Made by a program: the position numbers and the translations under genes
Shown here: positions 42,341 to 50,197 of the stretch, piece after piece
How the letters are laid out: every line of letters begins with the position of its first letter
How positions within the stretch are numbered: the first letter of the stretch is position 1
The notes under the pieces: generated by a model
Databases searched by the model: none
Told to the model about the DNA's origin: nothing
What the model saw: only the letters and a program-made list of their open reading frames with translations
Assembly (NCBI RefSeq): GCF_000689255.1
Contig: NZ_HG964446.1
Location: forward strand, 5,445,784-5,509,783
Origin: Mycobacterium triplex
GTDB lineage: Bacteria; Actinomycetota; Actinomycetes; Mycobacteriales; Mycobacteriaceae
Direction: 5' to 3'
DNA length: 64,000 nucleotides

Positions 42341-42774
42341 GAACCAGCATGAAAGGACTGCTGAGCATCGCGTCGGCGATGACGATGGTGGGGTCGTTGA
42401 TGAGCGCCAGTTTGGCCGTGAGCGCGCCACTGGCAAATGCCGACCCGGTCATGCATCACGTCAAATACGCCGTCACCGCTGAGAATCCGATCTACGTCGA
42501 CATCTATTACCTGGATCACCAGCCGGTCAGATTCTCCGATTACAGCCACAACCCGTACTCGTTCACCCCGCACGTCAACGTCGATCTCGTCCCGGGCCAG
42601 CCGTGGACCTACGACCTGGACATGACTGACCCCGACCACTACGCGATGGTCGTGGCAAGCACGGGCACGGAGCCCGGCACGCCGGGGCTTCACTGCGTTC
42701 TGGCGGTGGACGGCGTCGTCGTCGTATCCAAGGACGGCCTCAAAGGCGTGCTCTGCTCGCTGCGCAACTGGTGA
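42337..42774 (+). CDS. Secreted MmpS-like beta-domain protein
   Basis: A 145-aa protein with a signal peptide (about 1-37, ending LANADP) and a beta-sandwich domain whose start (VKYAVTAENPIYVDIYYLDHQP) and end (LHCVLAVDGVVVVSKDGLKG) resemble the periplasmic domain of MmpS proteins. It lacks an MmpL partner nearby. Start: the ATG overlapping the hydratase stop; the frame is open further up, inside the hydratase. The 3' end overlaps the convergent TetR gene by 85 bases. The MmpS link is inference from pattern, not alignment. Confidence 0.68.
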   Translation: MRTSMKGLLSIASAMTMVGSLMSASLAVSAPLANADPVMHHVKYAVTAENPIYVDIYYLDHQPVRFSDYSHNPYSFTPHVNVDLVPGQPWTYDLDMTDPDHYAMVVASTGTEPGTPGLHCVLAVDGVVVVSKDGLKGVLCSLRNW

Positions 42775-43391
42775 ACCACCCAGGCCTGCGACACTCCCGG
42801 AATCGGCTGCGGCTCACCCTCCAGGCGACGCAGGTAGCTTTCGACTAATTCGACGGTTTCGGCGTGGCCGCCGGAAATACCAACCGCCTGCTCGAGAACC
42901 AGGAACCTCGACAGGCTCGACATCAGCACGGTAACCACCGCGGGCGGCATCTGCGTGCTGTCCACGCCGTACTTCTGCAGCGCGGTCGTCACTGCTTGCC
43001 GTTGTTCTTCGCGGAAACGTTCGGCGTAGTAAGCGATTTCGGCCCGCATCTCCTTGCGGTGATTGGCCAGCGCCATGAATTCCATGGAGATGCGGGTAAA
43101 TGCCGGATCGGTGCCGAATCGCCATACCGCCCACAGCGGCTGCGGCGACTGCATCAGCTGCGCGTGCGCCTCGAGCGCTTCCTCACCGCGGCGGCGGAAA
43201 ACCTCGAGAAACAACTCTTCCATGGTGCGGAAGTAGTAGTGCACCAGCTGAGGTTTCAATCCGGCCTTGTTCGCCAGCCGGCGCGACGTGACGGCGGCGT
43301 AGCCCTCTTCGAGCATCAGCTGCTCGGCCGCGTCGAGCAGCAGACCGCGGTTCTTAGCGTCCGGCGCCCCGATCCTGCGGGCCGATGTCAT
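42690..43391 (-). CDS. TetR-family transcriptional regulator
   Basis: A 233-aa TetR protein: HTH segment GYAAVTSRRLANKAGLKPQLVHYYF (about residues 28-52) followed by TMEELFLEVFRR and a large ligand domain. The C-terminal 28 residues are low-complexity and are encoded antisense to the neighbouring secreted-protein gene. The ATG at 43391 (MTSARRIGA) is chosen; earlier in-frame codons lie in the shared promoter region. It is divergent from the P450 gene, with a palindromic site between, so it probably controls that P450. Confidence 0.85.
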   Translation of the reverse strand: MTSARRIGAPDAKNRGLLLDAAEQLMLEEGYAAVTSRRLANKAGLKPQLVHYYFRTMEELFLEVFRRRGEEALEAHAQLMQSPQPLWAVWRFGTDPAFTRISMEFMALANHRKEMRAEIAYYAERFREEQRQAVTTALQKYGVDSTQMPPAVVTVLMSSLSRFLVLEQAVGISGGHAETVELVESYLRRLEGEPQPIPGVSQAWVVHQLRSEQSTPLRPSLDTTTTPSTARTQ

Positions 43392-43484
43392 ACCGCTACT
43401 CCGTCCTGTCCTCGCTCGCGCGTCGACCACGGGAATCGTAGCGCGGCACGCCCTTGTGACCTTGACCATGACATTACTGCCGTG

Positions 43485-43500
43485 CTAAGCAGGTGCTCAG
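43485..43500. promoter_or_regulatory. Putative TetR operator (CTAAGCA-GG-TGCTCAG)
   Basis: Arms CTAAGCA (43485-43491) and TGCTCAG (43494-43500) match at six of seven positions around a GG centre, in the 187-bp gap between tetR and the P450 gene. Overlapping direct repeats TGCTAAGCA and TGCTCAGCA are also present. Confidence 0.5.
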
Positions 43501-43578
43501 CAGAACTCCAATCTCTGGCGGCGCTACTGGCTGTCGCCGATCCACACCGGTCACTCCAGCCCAGGGGGAAACAACCCG

Positions 43579-44874
43579 ATGAGCGATTACGACTCGATCG
43601 ACTTCTTCACCGATCCGTCTCTGGTCCCGGATCCGCACCCATACTTCGACTACCTGCGCAGCCAGAACCGAGTGCTGCGCCTGCCACATTACGGAGTCGT
43701 CGCCGTCACGGGCTACGCGGAAGCCACCGAGGTATACAAGGACCCCGAGACCTTCTCGAACATCAACTGCCTGGGCGGCCCGTTCCCACCGCTACCGTTC
43801 ACGCCCGACGGCGACGACATCAACTCACTGATCGACGAGCACCGCAGCTACTTCCCGATGAACGAGCACATGATCACCATGGACCCGCCGGACCACACCA
43901 AGGCCCGCTCCGTGCTGAGCAAGCTGCTGACCCCCAGCCGGTTGAAGCACAACGAGGAGTTCATGTGGCGCCTGGCCGACCGTCAGCTCGAGGAATTTCT
44001 CGACAGCGGCCAGTGCGAGTTCATCTCCGAATACTCCAAGCCGTTCGCCACCCTGGTGATCGCCGACCTGCTCGGCGTCCCGGAGGACGACCACAAGGAA
44101 TTCCGCGCTGTGCTCGGCGCCGACCGCCCGGACGCGAAAGTTGGTGCTCTAGACCATAACTCGGTCGGCATCAACCCACTGGAGTGGCTCGACGAGAAGT
44201 TCTGCAACTACATCGAGGACCGGCGCCGCGAACCGCGCGGCGATGTGCTGACCTCACTGGCGGCCGCGCTGTACCCGGACGGGTCGACGCCTCCGGTGAT
44301 CGAGGTAGTCCGCTCGGCCACGTTCCTGTTCGCCGCCGGTCAGGAGACGACGGCCAAGTTGCTCAGCGCCGCGCTGCAGTTCTTGGGCGAGCGGCCCGAC
44401 ATCCAGCAAGAGCTGCGCGAGGACCGCAGCCTGATTCCCGGATTCATCGAAGAATCACTGCGCATGGAGAGCCCGGTCAAGAGCGACTCGCGCCTGACCC
44501 GCAGAGCCACCACCTTGGGGGGCGTCGACATTCCCGCCGGCACCGTGGTGATGATCCTGCCCGGAGCGGTCAACCGCGATCCGCTGCGGTTCGAGAACCC
44601 GCACGACTTCGACTTGCGCCGCAAGAACGTTCGCGAGCACATGGCGTTTGCCCGCGGCGTGCACTCGTGCCCGGGCGGGCCACTCGCGCGGGTGGAGGGC
44701 CGGGTCTCGATCGAGCGCATCCTGGACCGGATGCCGCACATCGAGATCGACGAAGCCCACCACGGCCCGGCCAGCGAGCGTCGTTACACCTACGAGCCGA
44801 CCTACATCTTGCGCGGCTTGAGCGAACTGCACCTGTCGTTCACGACCGCAGACGCGGTCGCGCCCGTGGCCTGA
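43579..44874 (+). CDS. Cytochrome P450
   Basis: A 431-aa soluble bacterial P450. The I-helix has FLFAAGQETTAKLL (acid/Thr pair replaced by Q-E-T), the K-helix ExxR is in EESLRMESPVK, and the haem loop is FARGVHSCPGGPLAR with Cys364 as proximal ligand. Upstream GGGGGAAACAACCCG provides a weak ribosome-binding site. No ferredoxin gene follows; the one at 63.0 kb is far away. It is divergent from TetR and 6 bp from the convergent cytochrome-oxidase-like operon. The CYP family and substrate cannot be assigned by eye. Confidence 0.92.
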   Translation: MSDYDSIDFFTDPSLVPDPHPYFDYLRSQNRVLRLPHYGVVAVTGYAEATEVYKDPETFSNINCLGGPFPPLPFTPDGDDINSLIDEHRSYFPMNEHMITMDPPDHTKARSVLSKLLTPSRLKHNEEFMWRLADRQLEEFLDSGQCEFISEYSKPFATLVIADLLGVPEDDHKEFRAVLGADRPDAKVGALDHNSVGINPLEWLDEKFCNYIEDRRREPRGDVLTSLAAALYPDGSTPPVIEVVRSATFLFAAGQETTAKLLSAALQFLGERPDIQQELREDRSLIPGFIEESLRMESPVKSDSRLTRRATTLGGVDIPAGTVVMILPGAVNRDPLRFENPHDFDLRRKNVREHMAFARGVHSCPGGPLARVEGRVSIERILDRMPHIEIDEAHHGPASERRYTYEPTYILRGLSELHLSFTTADAVAPVA

Positions 44875-44880
44875 ACCGTA

Positions 44881-45162
44881 CTACCCGAGCTGCAGTCCGA
44901 CGAAGTAGCAGCTGAGCATCGCGACGGCCATCACGATCACCCAGGCGTCGGTCAGCCGGCAGAGCAGGACCGGTGCGCTTCGCACCTCCATGAACTCGCG
45001 AAAGATGATGCGCACCTTGATGAGTGCGATCACTATGACGCTTGAGGTCACCACCGCGCTGGATTTCAGCGACCCGTCGACCGAGTGGTCGATCCACAGG
45101 TAGCCGAGCGTGAGCAACGCCAGGATCACCCACACAACCAGTAGCCGCTTGTTGAATTTCAC
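44881..45162 (-). CDS. Cytochrome c oxidase subunit IV-like small membrane protein
   Basis: A 93-aa protein with three hydrophobic helices (about 6-24, 36-52 and 70-91) and the REFMEVRSAPVLLCRLTDAW segment typical of the prokaryotic COX4/NorF-like family. It is the last gene of a four-gene operon, 3 bp after the subunit III-like gene. In oxidases and NO reductases such subunits help assembly or stability. No subunit I or II is encoded in the window. Confidence 0.75.
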   Translation of the reverse strand: MKFNKRLLVVWVILALLTLGYLWIDHSVDGSLKSSAVVTSSVIVIALIKVRIIFREFMEVRSAPVLLCRLTDAWVIVMAVAMLSCYFVGLQLG

Positions 45163-45165
45163 GCC

Positions 45166-45765
45166 TCACCTCACCACGTACAGCAGCGCGAAGATGAGCA
45201 CCCACAGGAAGTCGACGGTGTGCCAGTAGGTCGCGCACGTTTCGACGATCTGCTGGGATTCCCGCGGCCTTGTTGCCGCGCTTCGGAGTTGGTACACGAT
45301 CACGCCGAGAACGACGAAGCCGATCAGCAGATGAACAAAATGGATCCCGGTGAGAAAGAAGTAGTAGGTGAAGAAGTCGTTGCTGTCCAACCCATTTCCG
45401 CTGTTGACCAGCCGGGCCCACTCGAACACCTTGAAGAAGAGGAAAACCGCGGCGAGTGCGGCCGTGATGAAGACGTCTCGCAGCGCTGCGGAGTATTCGC
45501 CGGCGCGCGACGACTGAACACACCGGGCCACCGACCACGAGCTCAGCAGCAGGACGAGTGTGTTGAAAACTCCGATGCGCAGGTCCAGGTGCGCCTGAGC
45601 GTGTATGAATAGCTCGGCGTTGCGGGCTCGGGAGAACAGGTAGAAGCCGAAATACCCTGTGAACACCAGGGTCTCGAACAGCACGAAGGCCCACATGTCG
45701 GGCTGACCCGGCACGAATTTGGCACGTTGGTCCTTCTCGGTCAGGTCGGTCTGCAGATCGGTCAT
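45166..45765 (-). CDS. Cytochrome c oxidase subunit III-like (NorE-like) protein
   Basis: A 199-aa five-helix membrane protein of the heme-copper oxidase subunit III family, short form as in NorE: PGQPDMWAFVLFETLVFTGY in the first helix, FFLTGIHFVHLLIGFVVLG, and the C-terminal signature YWHTVDFLWVLIFALLYVV. The ATG at 45765 overlaps the stop of the upstream gene (ATGA); frame further upstream is antisense and out of context. It probably forms a membrane complex with its operon partners rather than with the housekeeping aa3 oxidase (inference). Confidence 0.85.
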   Translation of the reverse strand: MTDLQTDLTEKDQRAKFVPGQPDMWAFVLFETLVFTGYFGFYLFSRARNAELFIHAQAHLDLRIGVFNTLVLLLSSWSVARCVQSSRAGEYSAALRDVFITAALAAVFLFFKVFEWARLVNSGNGLDSNDFFTYYFFLTGIHFVHLLIGFVVLGVIVYQLRSAATRPRESQQIVETCATYWHTVDFLWVLIFALLYVVR

Positions 45766-46577
45766 TGCGCAACAGCCTTTTTCCGCGGGAAGTCCGGCAA
45801 CCGCCCGGTGCCGAAGTCTTCGCGCCGGATCATCCGGTACAGCATGACAACGAAGGTGACTTGGTAGATGCCGAACACGACCATGTCCAGCCACCAGGCG
45901 ATCTCACCGTCCCAGGCCAACACACCGCGCCGGAAGATCCAGCAGGGCGCGACGACGACCTCGGTCAGCGCGTTGCAGAGGTTGAGATAGCCGAACCACT
46001 TGGGGAACACCCGATTCTTGTCGAGCAGGATCGCGACCATCCAGATCAGCGAGCCGATCAGGAAGACTCCCATCGTTCCGTCGAAAGACAAGAAGGCGAA
46101 ATCGTAGAGCCAGCCGATCACTTCCGGGTTGCGCTCTGGTCGCAGCGTCCCGACAAGCAGCGCGATGTTGAGCAGGATCATGCCGGGAACCGCGCTGAGC
46201 GAGTAGATGATCAGATACGAGTAGCCGAACGCGCGGCTGACCGACATACGCCGCATCGAATATGCGATCAGGGCATTGTTTGTCGCGATCGCGCCGCTGA
46301 TCGCGAAGATGATGCCGAATCCGACCGGGATGCCGAGGTGGCGTTCGGAGAACCAACCGACCTGCGTCGCGAGGTCCCAGGTGGGCTCCGGTGGGGGCTG
46401 AACTTGCGCGATGATGAAGAACACCGGGAAGAACAGGTTGTAAAACGCGACGAGTACCCACCACGCCAACCAGAGTTCACGCTTGGGGTTGTACCGCAGG
46501 TGCCAGACGATCCGGCGATGCAGCGGGCCGGAAGGCGGCGTGGCCGGCGAGGTCGGCGGTGTGATCACCGCACTCAT
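45762..46577 (-). CDS. Multi-pass membrane protein, paralogue of the next gene
   Basis: A 271-aa protein with about seven transmembrane helices. It is recognisably related to the upstream 258-aa protein; for example TLRPERNPEVIGWLYDFAF here corresponds to AFRPERSPELTQLLNDFGW there, and VFPKWFGYLNL to VFPSWVAHFNL. Stop and start overlap on both sides (ATGA), so all four genes are translationally coupled. No family or cofactor-binding His pattern could be assigned. Function unknown, but the constant company of oxidase subunit III/IV-like proteins points to a respiratory or oxidoreductase membrane complex. Confidence 0.7.
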   Translation of the reverse strand: MSAVITPPTSPATPPSGPLHRRIVWHLRYNPKRELWLAWWVLVAFYNLFFPVFFIIAQVQPPPEPTWDLATQVGWFSERHLGIPVGFGIIFAISGAIATNNALIAYSMRRMSVSRAFGYSYLIIYSLSAVPGMILLNIALLVGTLRPERNPEVIGWLYDFAFLSFDGTMGVFLIGSLIWMVAILLDKNRVFPKWFGYLNLCNALTEVVVAPCWIFRRGVLAWDGEIAWWLDMVVFGIYQVTFVVMLYRMIRREDFGTGRLPDFPRKKAVAQ

Positions 46578-47350
46578 GCGTCGACCAATTCGTCTGGGCG
46601 CCGACGATTTTCGGCGCGCTCGCGATAGATGGCCCGTCCCAGCGCGACGCCCATCACGACGATCCAGACCGCGATGGCAACGTTTTTCACCCAGAACGAC
46701 AAGAAGCCGTCCCAGGCCAGCGGCCCGGTCAACGACACCCCGACAAAGGCCGCGGGCACCAGCGCGGCGGCCACGAGAAGGTTGAAGTGGGCTACCCAGG
46801 ATGGGAACACGGGTCGCGGCTGATCATCGAAATAGATTGCCACGGCGAGGATCACGCTCTGCCCGATCAGGAACGGGACCAGGATGGTGAACGTCATCCA
46901 GCCGAAATCGTTGAGCAGCTGCGTCAGCTCCGGACTGCGCTCGGGACGAAAGGCGGCCAGCAGCCAGCAGACGTTGGCGACGAGAAACAACGTCGGACCG
47001 CCGGCCACGCAACCCAGCATCGCGTAGGAGAAAATCGGAGTCCGGTGCGCCATCCTGCGGATCTGCAGCACGATCAACGCCAGGATCGGAACCAGGCACA
47101 CGCCGAACCAGTTGAACACGATCATGCTGTACCGGATCTGCGGAATGTGGGCCGGATCCCGATAGAACGCGGCAACCTGTTCGGCCGGCATCGACGGCGA
47201 CATCGGCGGATTGAACCCCGGAAACAGCAAGAAGCCGGCGATCCAGAGGATTACCGTGACGGGCAATGTCCACAGCAGAATGACTTCGCCGTCGGTAGGC
47301 CGCAGCGCCGCTCGCCCACCAACCGCATCTGCACCGCCGATGTCCGTCAT
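46574..47350 (-). CDS. Multi-pass membrane protein, first gene of oxidase-like operon
   Basis: A 258-aa protein with about seven transmembrane helices, paralogous to the next gene. An extracytoplasmic loop after helix 1 reads PPMSPSMPAEQVAAFYRDPA. The ATG at 47350 is preceded by AAGGGAG at good spacing; a GTG at 47368 is less likely. It faces a divergent TetR gene across a 104-bp region with a perfect palindrome, so the operon is probably repressed by that TetR. No known function. Confidence 0.7.
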   Translation of the reverse strand: MTDIGGADAVGGRAALRPTDGEVILLWTLPVTVILWIAGFLLFPGFNPPMSPSMPAEQVAAFYRDPAHIPQIRYSMIVFNWFGVCLVPILALIVLQIRRMAHRTPIFSYAMLGCVAGGPTLFLVANVCWLLAAFRPERSPELTQLLNDFGWMTFTILVPFLIGQSVILAVAIYFDDQPRPVFPSWVAHFNLLVAAALVPAAFVGVSLTGPLAWDGFLSFWVKNVAIAVWIVVMGVALGRAIYRERAENRRRPDELVDA

Positions 47351-47402
47351 CGGTACTCCCTTCGGCACGTGATCGCCGCGCTACATTCGGCTCGTCCCCG
47401 AA

Positions 47403-47447
47403 GCTAGCCGGTCGGCTAGCCTCGGGTCAATAGCCGGTCGTCTAGGC
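47403..47447. promoter_or_regulatory. TetR operator: perfect palindrome plus imperfect second copy
   Basis: GCTAGCCG (47403-47410) and CGGCTAGC (47413-47420) flank GT, a perfect 18-bp palindrome. An imperfect copy, TAGCCG-GT-CGTCTA, follows at 47431-47444, about 10 bp before the tetR GTG. Both lie between tetR and the divergent membrane operon. The pattern fits binding of two TetR dimers that control both directions. Confidence 0.8.
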
Positions 47448-47454
47448 TCGTTCC

Positions 47455-48057
47455 GTGGGAACAGCAGGACGGCCGGTAAGCGATGAAGAGCTGAGAGTTG
47501 TTCACTACAGCCCTGCCCGGACCCGGGTGCTCGACGCCGCGCTCGACCTGTTCGCGCAGCATGGCGTCAGCGGTACGTCGCTGCAGATGATCGCCGATGC
47601 CGTCGGGATCACGAAAGCCGCTGTGTACCACCAATTCCGGACCAAGGATCAGATCGTGATCGCGGTTACCGAGCGCGAGCTCGGGCGGCTGCTTCCGGCG
47701 CTGGAGGCAGCCGAGGCGCACGGCAACGGACGCCAAGCCCGGGATGCGCTGCTGGAGAGCGTCGTTGAAATGGCCGTCCGCGACCGCCGGCTGGTGCGTA
47801 CGCTGCAGTTCGATCCCGTCGTTGTTCGGCTGCTGGCCGAACACAAGCCGTTCCAACGCTTTATGGACCGGTTGTATGACGGACTGCTGAGCGATGCCGG
47901 CCTCGACGGCCGGATCGAGGCGGCCATGTTCTCCGGCGCGATCAGCACCGCGGTCATGCACCCGCTGCTGGCCGACATCGACGACGACACGCTGCTCGAG
48001 CGGCTCACCGACATGATCCGGCGCCTGCTCGGTTTGCATCGAGAACCCGCCGAGTAG
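47455..48057 (+). CDS. TetR-family transcriptional regulator
   Basis: A 200-aa repressor-type protein: HTH GVSGTSLQMIADAVGITKAAVYHQF (about 39-63), then RTKDQIVIAV and a ligand domain. The GTG at 47455 has no Shine-Dalgarno; it may be leaderless or start later. The palindromic operators just upstream make auto-control and control of the divergent oxidase-like operon very likely. Confidence 0.87.
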   Translation: MGTAGRPVSDEELRVVHYSPARTRVLDAALDLFAQHGVSGTSLQMIADAVGITKAAVYHQFRTKDQIVIAVTERELGRLLPALEAAEAHGNGRQARDALLESVVEMAVRDRRLVRTLQFDPVVVRLLAEHKPFQRFMDRLYDGLLSDAGLDGRIEAAMFSGAISTAVMHPLLADIDDDTLLERLTDMIRRLLGLHREPAE

Positions 48058-48071
48058 GGTTTCGAGTAGGG

Positions 48072-48491
48072 CTAGGTGTCGCCGCGGACCCAGCTCATCA
48101 TGCCGTCGTGGGCAAAACAGATCAGGAACAGGCCGTCGGGCGCCTGTGCGACGTAGTTTTGGTAGTACTGGCAGTTGTCGCCCTCGTTCTTGACTCCCGC
48201 CATCGGGGGGGACCGGAACCACCGGGGCTGATATCTCCGCGGCGAACCGCAGAACATCAGGCGTCCGGGCTGTGAGGCGAAGGAGACATAACCGTCGGTT
48301 ACGCCGAAGGCGTAGTAGGTGGTGTTGTCGCACGGCGCCCCGAGCACCTGATGCGGCATGATCCCCGGCGTGCAGTCGGGATAGTCGCACACGGTCGGCC
48401 CGGCGACCGACGGCGGCGCCGCCAGCACACCGACGCCGAGCAACGCGGCAAAGAGGGCCACGATAAATCGCACCCGATTACTTTGCCACAC
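48072..48491 (-). CDS. Secreted Cys-containing protein of unknown function
   Basis: A 139-aa exported protein: signal peptide (about 7-30, ending PPSVAGP) and a mature domain of about 105 residues with paired cysteines (VCDYPDCTPG, GAPCDNTTYY, MFCGSPRRYQ, NCQYYQNY, LICFAHDG), probably disulfide-bonded. The GTG at 48491 is used; GTG at 48473 would also give a functional signal. A TTCTCC/GGAGAA inverted repeat lies upstream (48504-48520). Similar small Cys-rich secreted proteins are common in mycobacteria; no function is known. Confidence 0.7.
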   Translation of the reverse strand: MWQSNRVRFIVALFAALLGVGVLAAPPSVAGPTVCDYPDCTPGIMPHQVLGAPCDNTTYYAFGVTDGYVSFASQPGRLMFCGSPRRYQPRWFRSPPMAGVKNEGDNCQYYQNYVAQAPDGLFLICFAHDGMMSWVRGDT

Positions 48492-48675
48492 CTGAAAAGA
48501 AAATTCTCCTGGTTGGAGAAGATCGCCTGCGCGAGAACGGCCGTCCGTGCCGGCGCCCCCCGCACGCTACCGCGTCGCATTCCCTGGCCGACGCGTATTT
48601 CCGCATGTAACAGCCGTTAAGGAGGGTGCCCGAGGACGGCCGCGAGCCAAGGCCGAAGTGATAAGCTGCTTCTCC

Positions 48676-49464
48676 GTGCACGATCCGGAGGGGCCTGACG
48701 CCGACGATTGTGGTGACCCGACGGATCTGACCGATCCCGACGACCCACAGTCGTGCTCCCGGGTCCCGGCGCCCGCTTCCGAAACGGACATAGAAGACGA
48801 AGTTGCCGAGGCCGAAGCGCGGGCTGAGGCGGCCAGGGCACGCGTCGAACGGCTGCATCGCGCGGCGGAATCGGGGGACGCGGAAGACGCGGTCGTGTCC
48901 CCACATGCCAAGCAGCGCTCCGCAAAGCGGACCCGGAAACGGTTGCCGCGTCGCCCCGGGCGTCCGCGGTGGCTTCGCCGCCCAGGGCGCAAAGCAATAG
49001 CTGCCGGCGTCGGCATCGTGGTTGCCTGCGCTTCACTCGGCGCGAGCGGTTACATGATGTGGCACCACCGCACCGTGGCGCATGATCGCCGGCTCGCCGT
49101 GGAGTTCGCGGCGGCCGCCAGGCAAGGGATCACGACGCTGATGTCGATTGACCCCGAACATGCCAAGGAGAACGTCCAGCGCATGATCGACGTCTCGACG
49201 GGCGACCTCAACGCCCAACTGTCGGCGATGTCAGTCCTCATGGTCAAGAAGGCCCAAGACTCGAAGATCGGAAACAAGGTCACCGTCGAAGCCGTCGCCG
49301 TTGAGTCGTTGAGCGACAATTCGGGGGTCGTGCTGGTGGCGGCGAAAACCGATGCCACTGGGCCGGATAACGAGAAACCACCGCCGGCCTTGTTTCGGCT
49401 GAGCGTCACCTTGGATCGCGACGGCGGTCAGCTCAAGATGTCGAAAATTGATTACCTGTCATGA
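48676..49464 (+). CDS. Mce-associated membrane protein
   Basis: A 262-aa protein: an acidic N-terminal cytoplasmic region with an Ala/Glu-rich coiled-coil-like stretch (DEVAEAEARAEAARARVERL), a very basic segment, one transmembrane helix (KAIAAGVGIVVACASLGASG) and an extracytoplasmic domain (FAAAARQGITTLMSID, ending QLKMSKIDYLS) typical of Mas proteins. Start uncertain: GTG at 48676 is taken; the frame continues upstream to 48547. Its stop overlaps the ATG of the second Mas gene. Mas proteins stabilise Mce transporters; here they converge on the mce operon instead of extending it. Confidence 0.78.
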   Translation: MHDPEGPDADDCGDPTDLTDPDDPQSCSRVPAPASETDIEDEVAEAEARAEAARARVERLHRAAESGDAEDAVVSPHAKQRSAKRTRKRLPRRPGRPRWLRRPGRKAIAAGVGIVVACASLGASGYMMWHHRTVAHDRRLAVEFAAAARQGITTLMSIDPEHAKENVQRMIDVSTGDLNAQLSAMSVLMVKKAQDSKIGNKVTVEAVAVESLSDNSGVVLVAAKTDATGPDNEKPPPALFRLSVTLDRDGGQLKMSKIDYLS

Positions 49465-50075
49465 CTTTCGAGCGTGATTCGTCGCTGGGTAGCAGCGAAA
49501 CGGCAACGGACAACACGGAGATTCCGCCCCCCGAGCGGTCGGCACGTTCGCGCCGGCTGGCGGCGACCCGCCGCTGGGTCCGCCGCTGTTTGGCAAGCTG
49601 GCGTTCAATCGTCGTGACCACGTTGGTCGTTGCCGCCGTAGGGGTCGGTGCCGGTGTGTACCTCAATGTGTATCGCCCGGATCAGCGGGTCGACGACGCG
49701 GCGGCCCATCGGGCCATCCAGGCGGCTTCTGATGGCGCCGTCGCGGTGTTGTCGTATTCCTACGACCACTTGGATCGCGATTTCTCCAGGGCGAAATCGC
49801 ATCTCACCGGTGAGTTTTTGGCCTACTACAACAAATTCACCAACGATATCGTCGGGCCGACCGCAAAGCAGGGGCACCTGACAACCACCGCCAAGGTGAT
49901 TCGGGCCGCAGTTTCGGATTTGCATCCCGATTCGGCCGTCGTACTGATTTTCGTCGACCAGACCACGGCGAGCATGCAAAAGAAAGATCCCGCGAAGAAC
50001 GAAAGCGCCGTCGTAGTGACGCTGACAAAGGTCGACAATTCGTGGCTGATCGCCAAATTCGAACCGGTCGGATGA
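49461..50075 (+). CDS. Mce-associated membrane protein
   Basis: A 204-aa protein with the same plan as the preceding one: a basic N-terminus (RSRRLAATRRWVRRC), one transmembrane helix (SIVVTTLVVAAVGVGAGVYL) and an extracytoplasmic SnoaL/NTF2-like region (AYYNKFTNDIVGPTAKQGH, ending KVDNSWLIAKFEPVG), the classic Mas C-terminus. Coupled to the previous gene by ATGA. Predicted partner of the Mce complex encoded on the opposite strand. Confidence 0.85.
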   Translation: MTFERDSSLGSSETATDNTEIPPPERSARSRRLAATRRWVRRCLASWRSIVVTTLVVAAVGVGAGVYLNVYRPDQRVDDAAAHRAIQAASDGAVAVLSYSYDHLDRDFSRAKSHLTGEFLAYYNKFTNDIVGPTAKQGHLTTTAKVIRAAVSDLHPDSAVVLIFVDQTTASMQKKDPAKNESAVVVTLTKVDNSWLIAKFEPVG

Positions 50076-50197
50076 GTCCGATCTAACCGTTTACCCCATC
50101 GGCCAAAACGGTGTAACGTCAACGCTCGAGAACGCCGCAACCGACGGCGGAAAGGTGCCACAGGCACTGTCGGAATCTGCGCTTCGAGGAGCAGCTG

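Noticed and set aside
48547..48675. Upstream extension of the first Mce-associated protein.
   Set aside because: Possible in frame, but the sequence is basic and irregular, with no ribosome-binding site; kept only as an uncertainty on the start.
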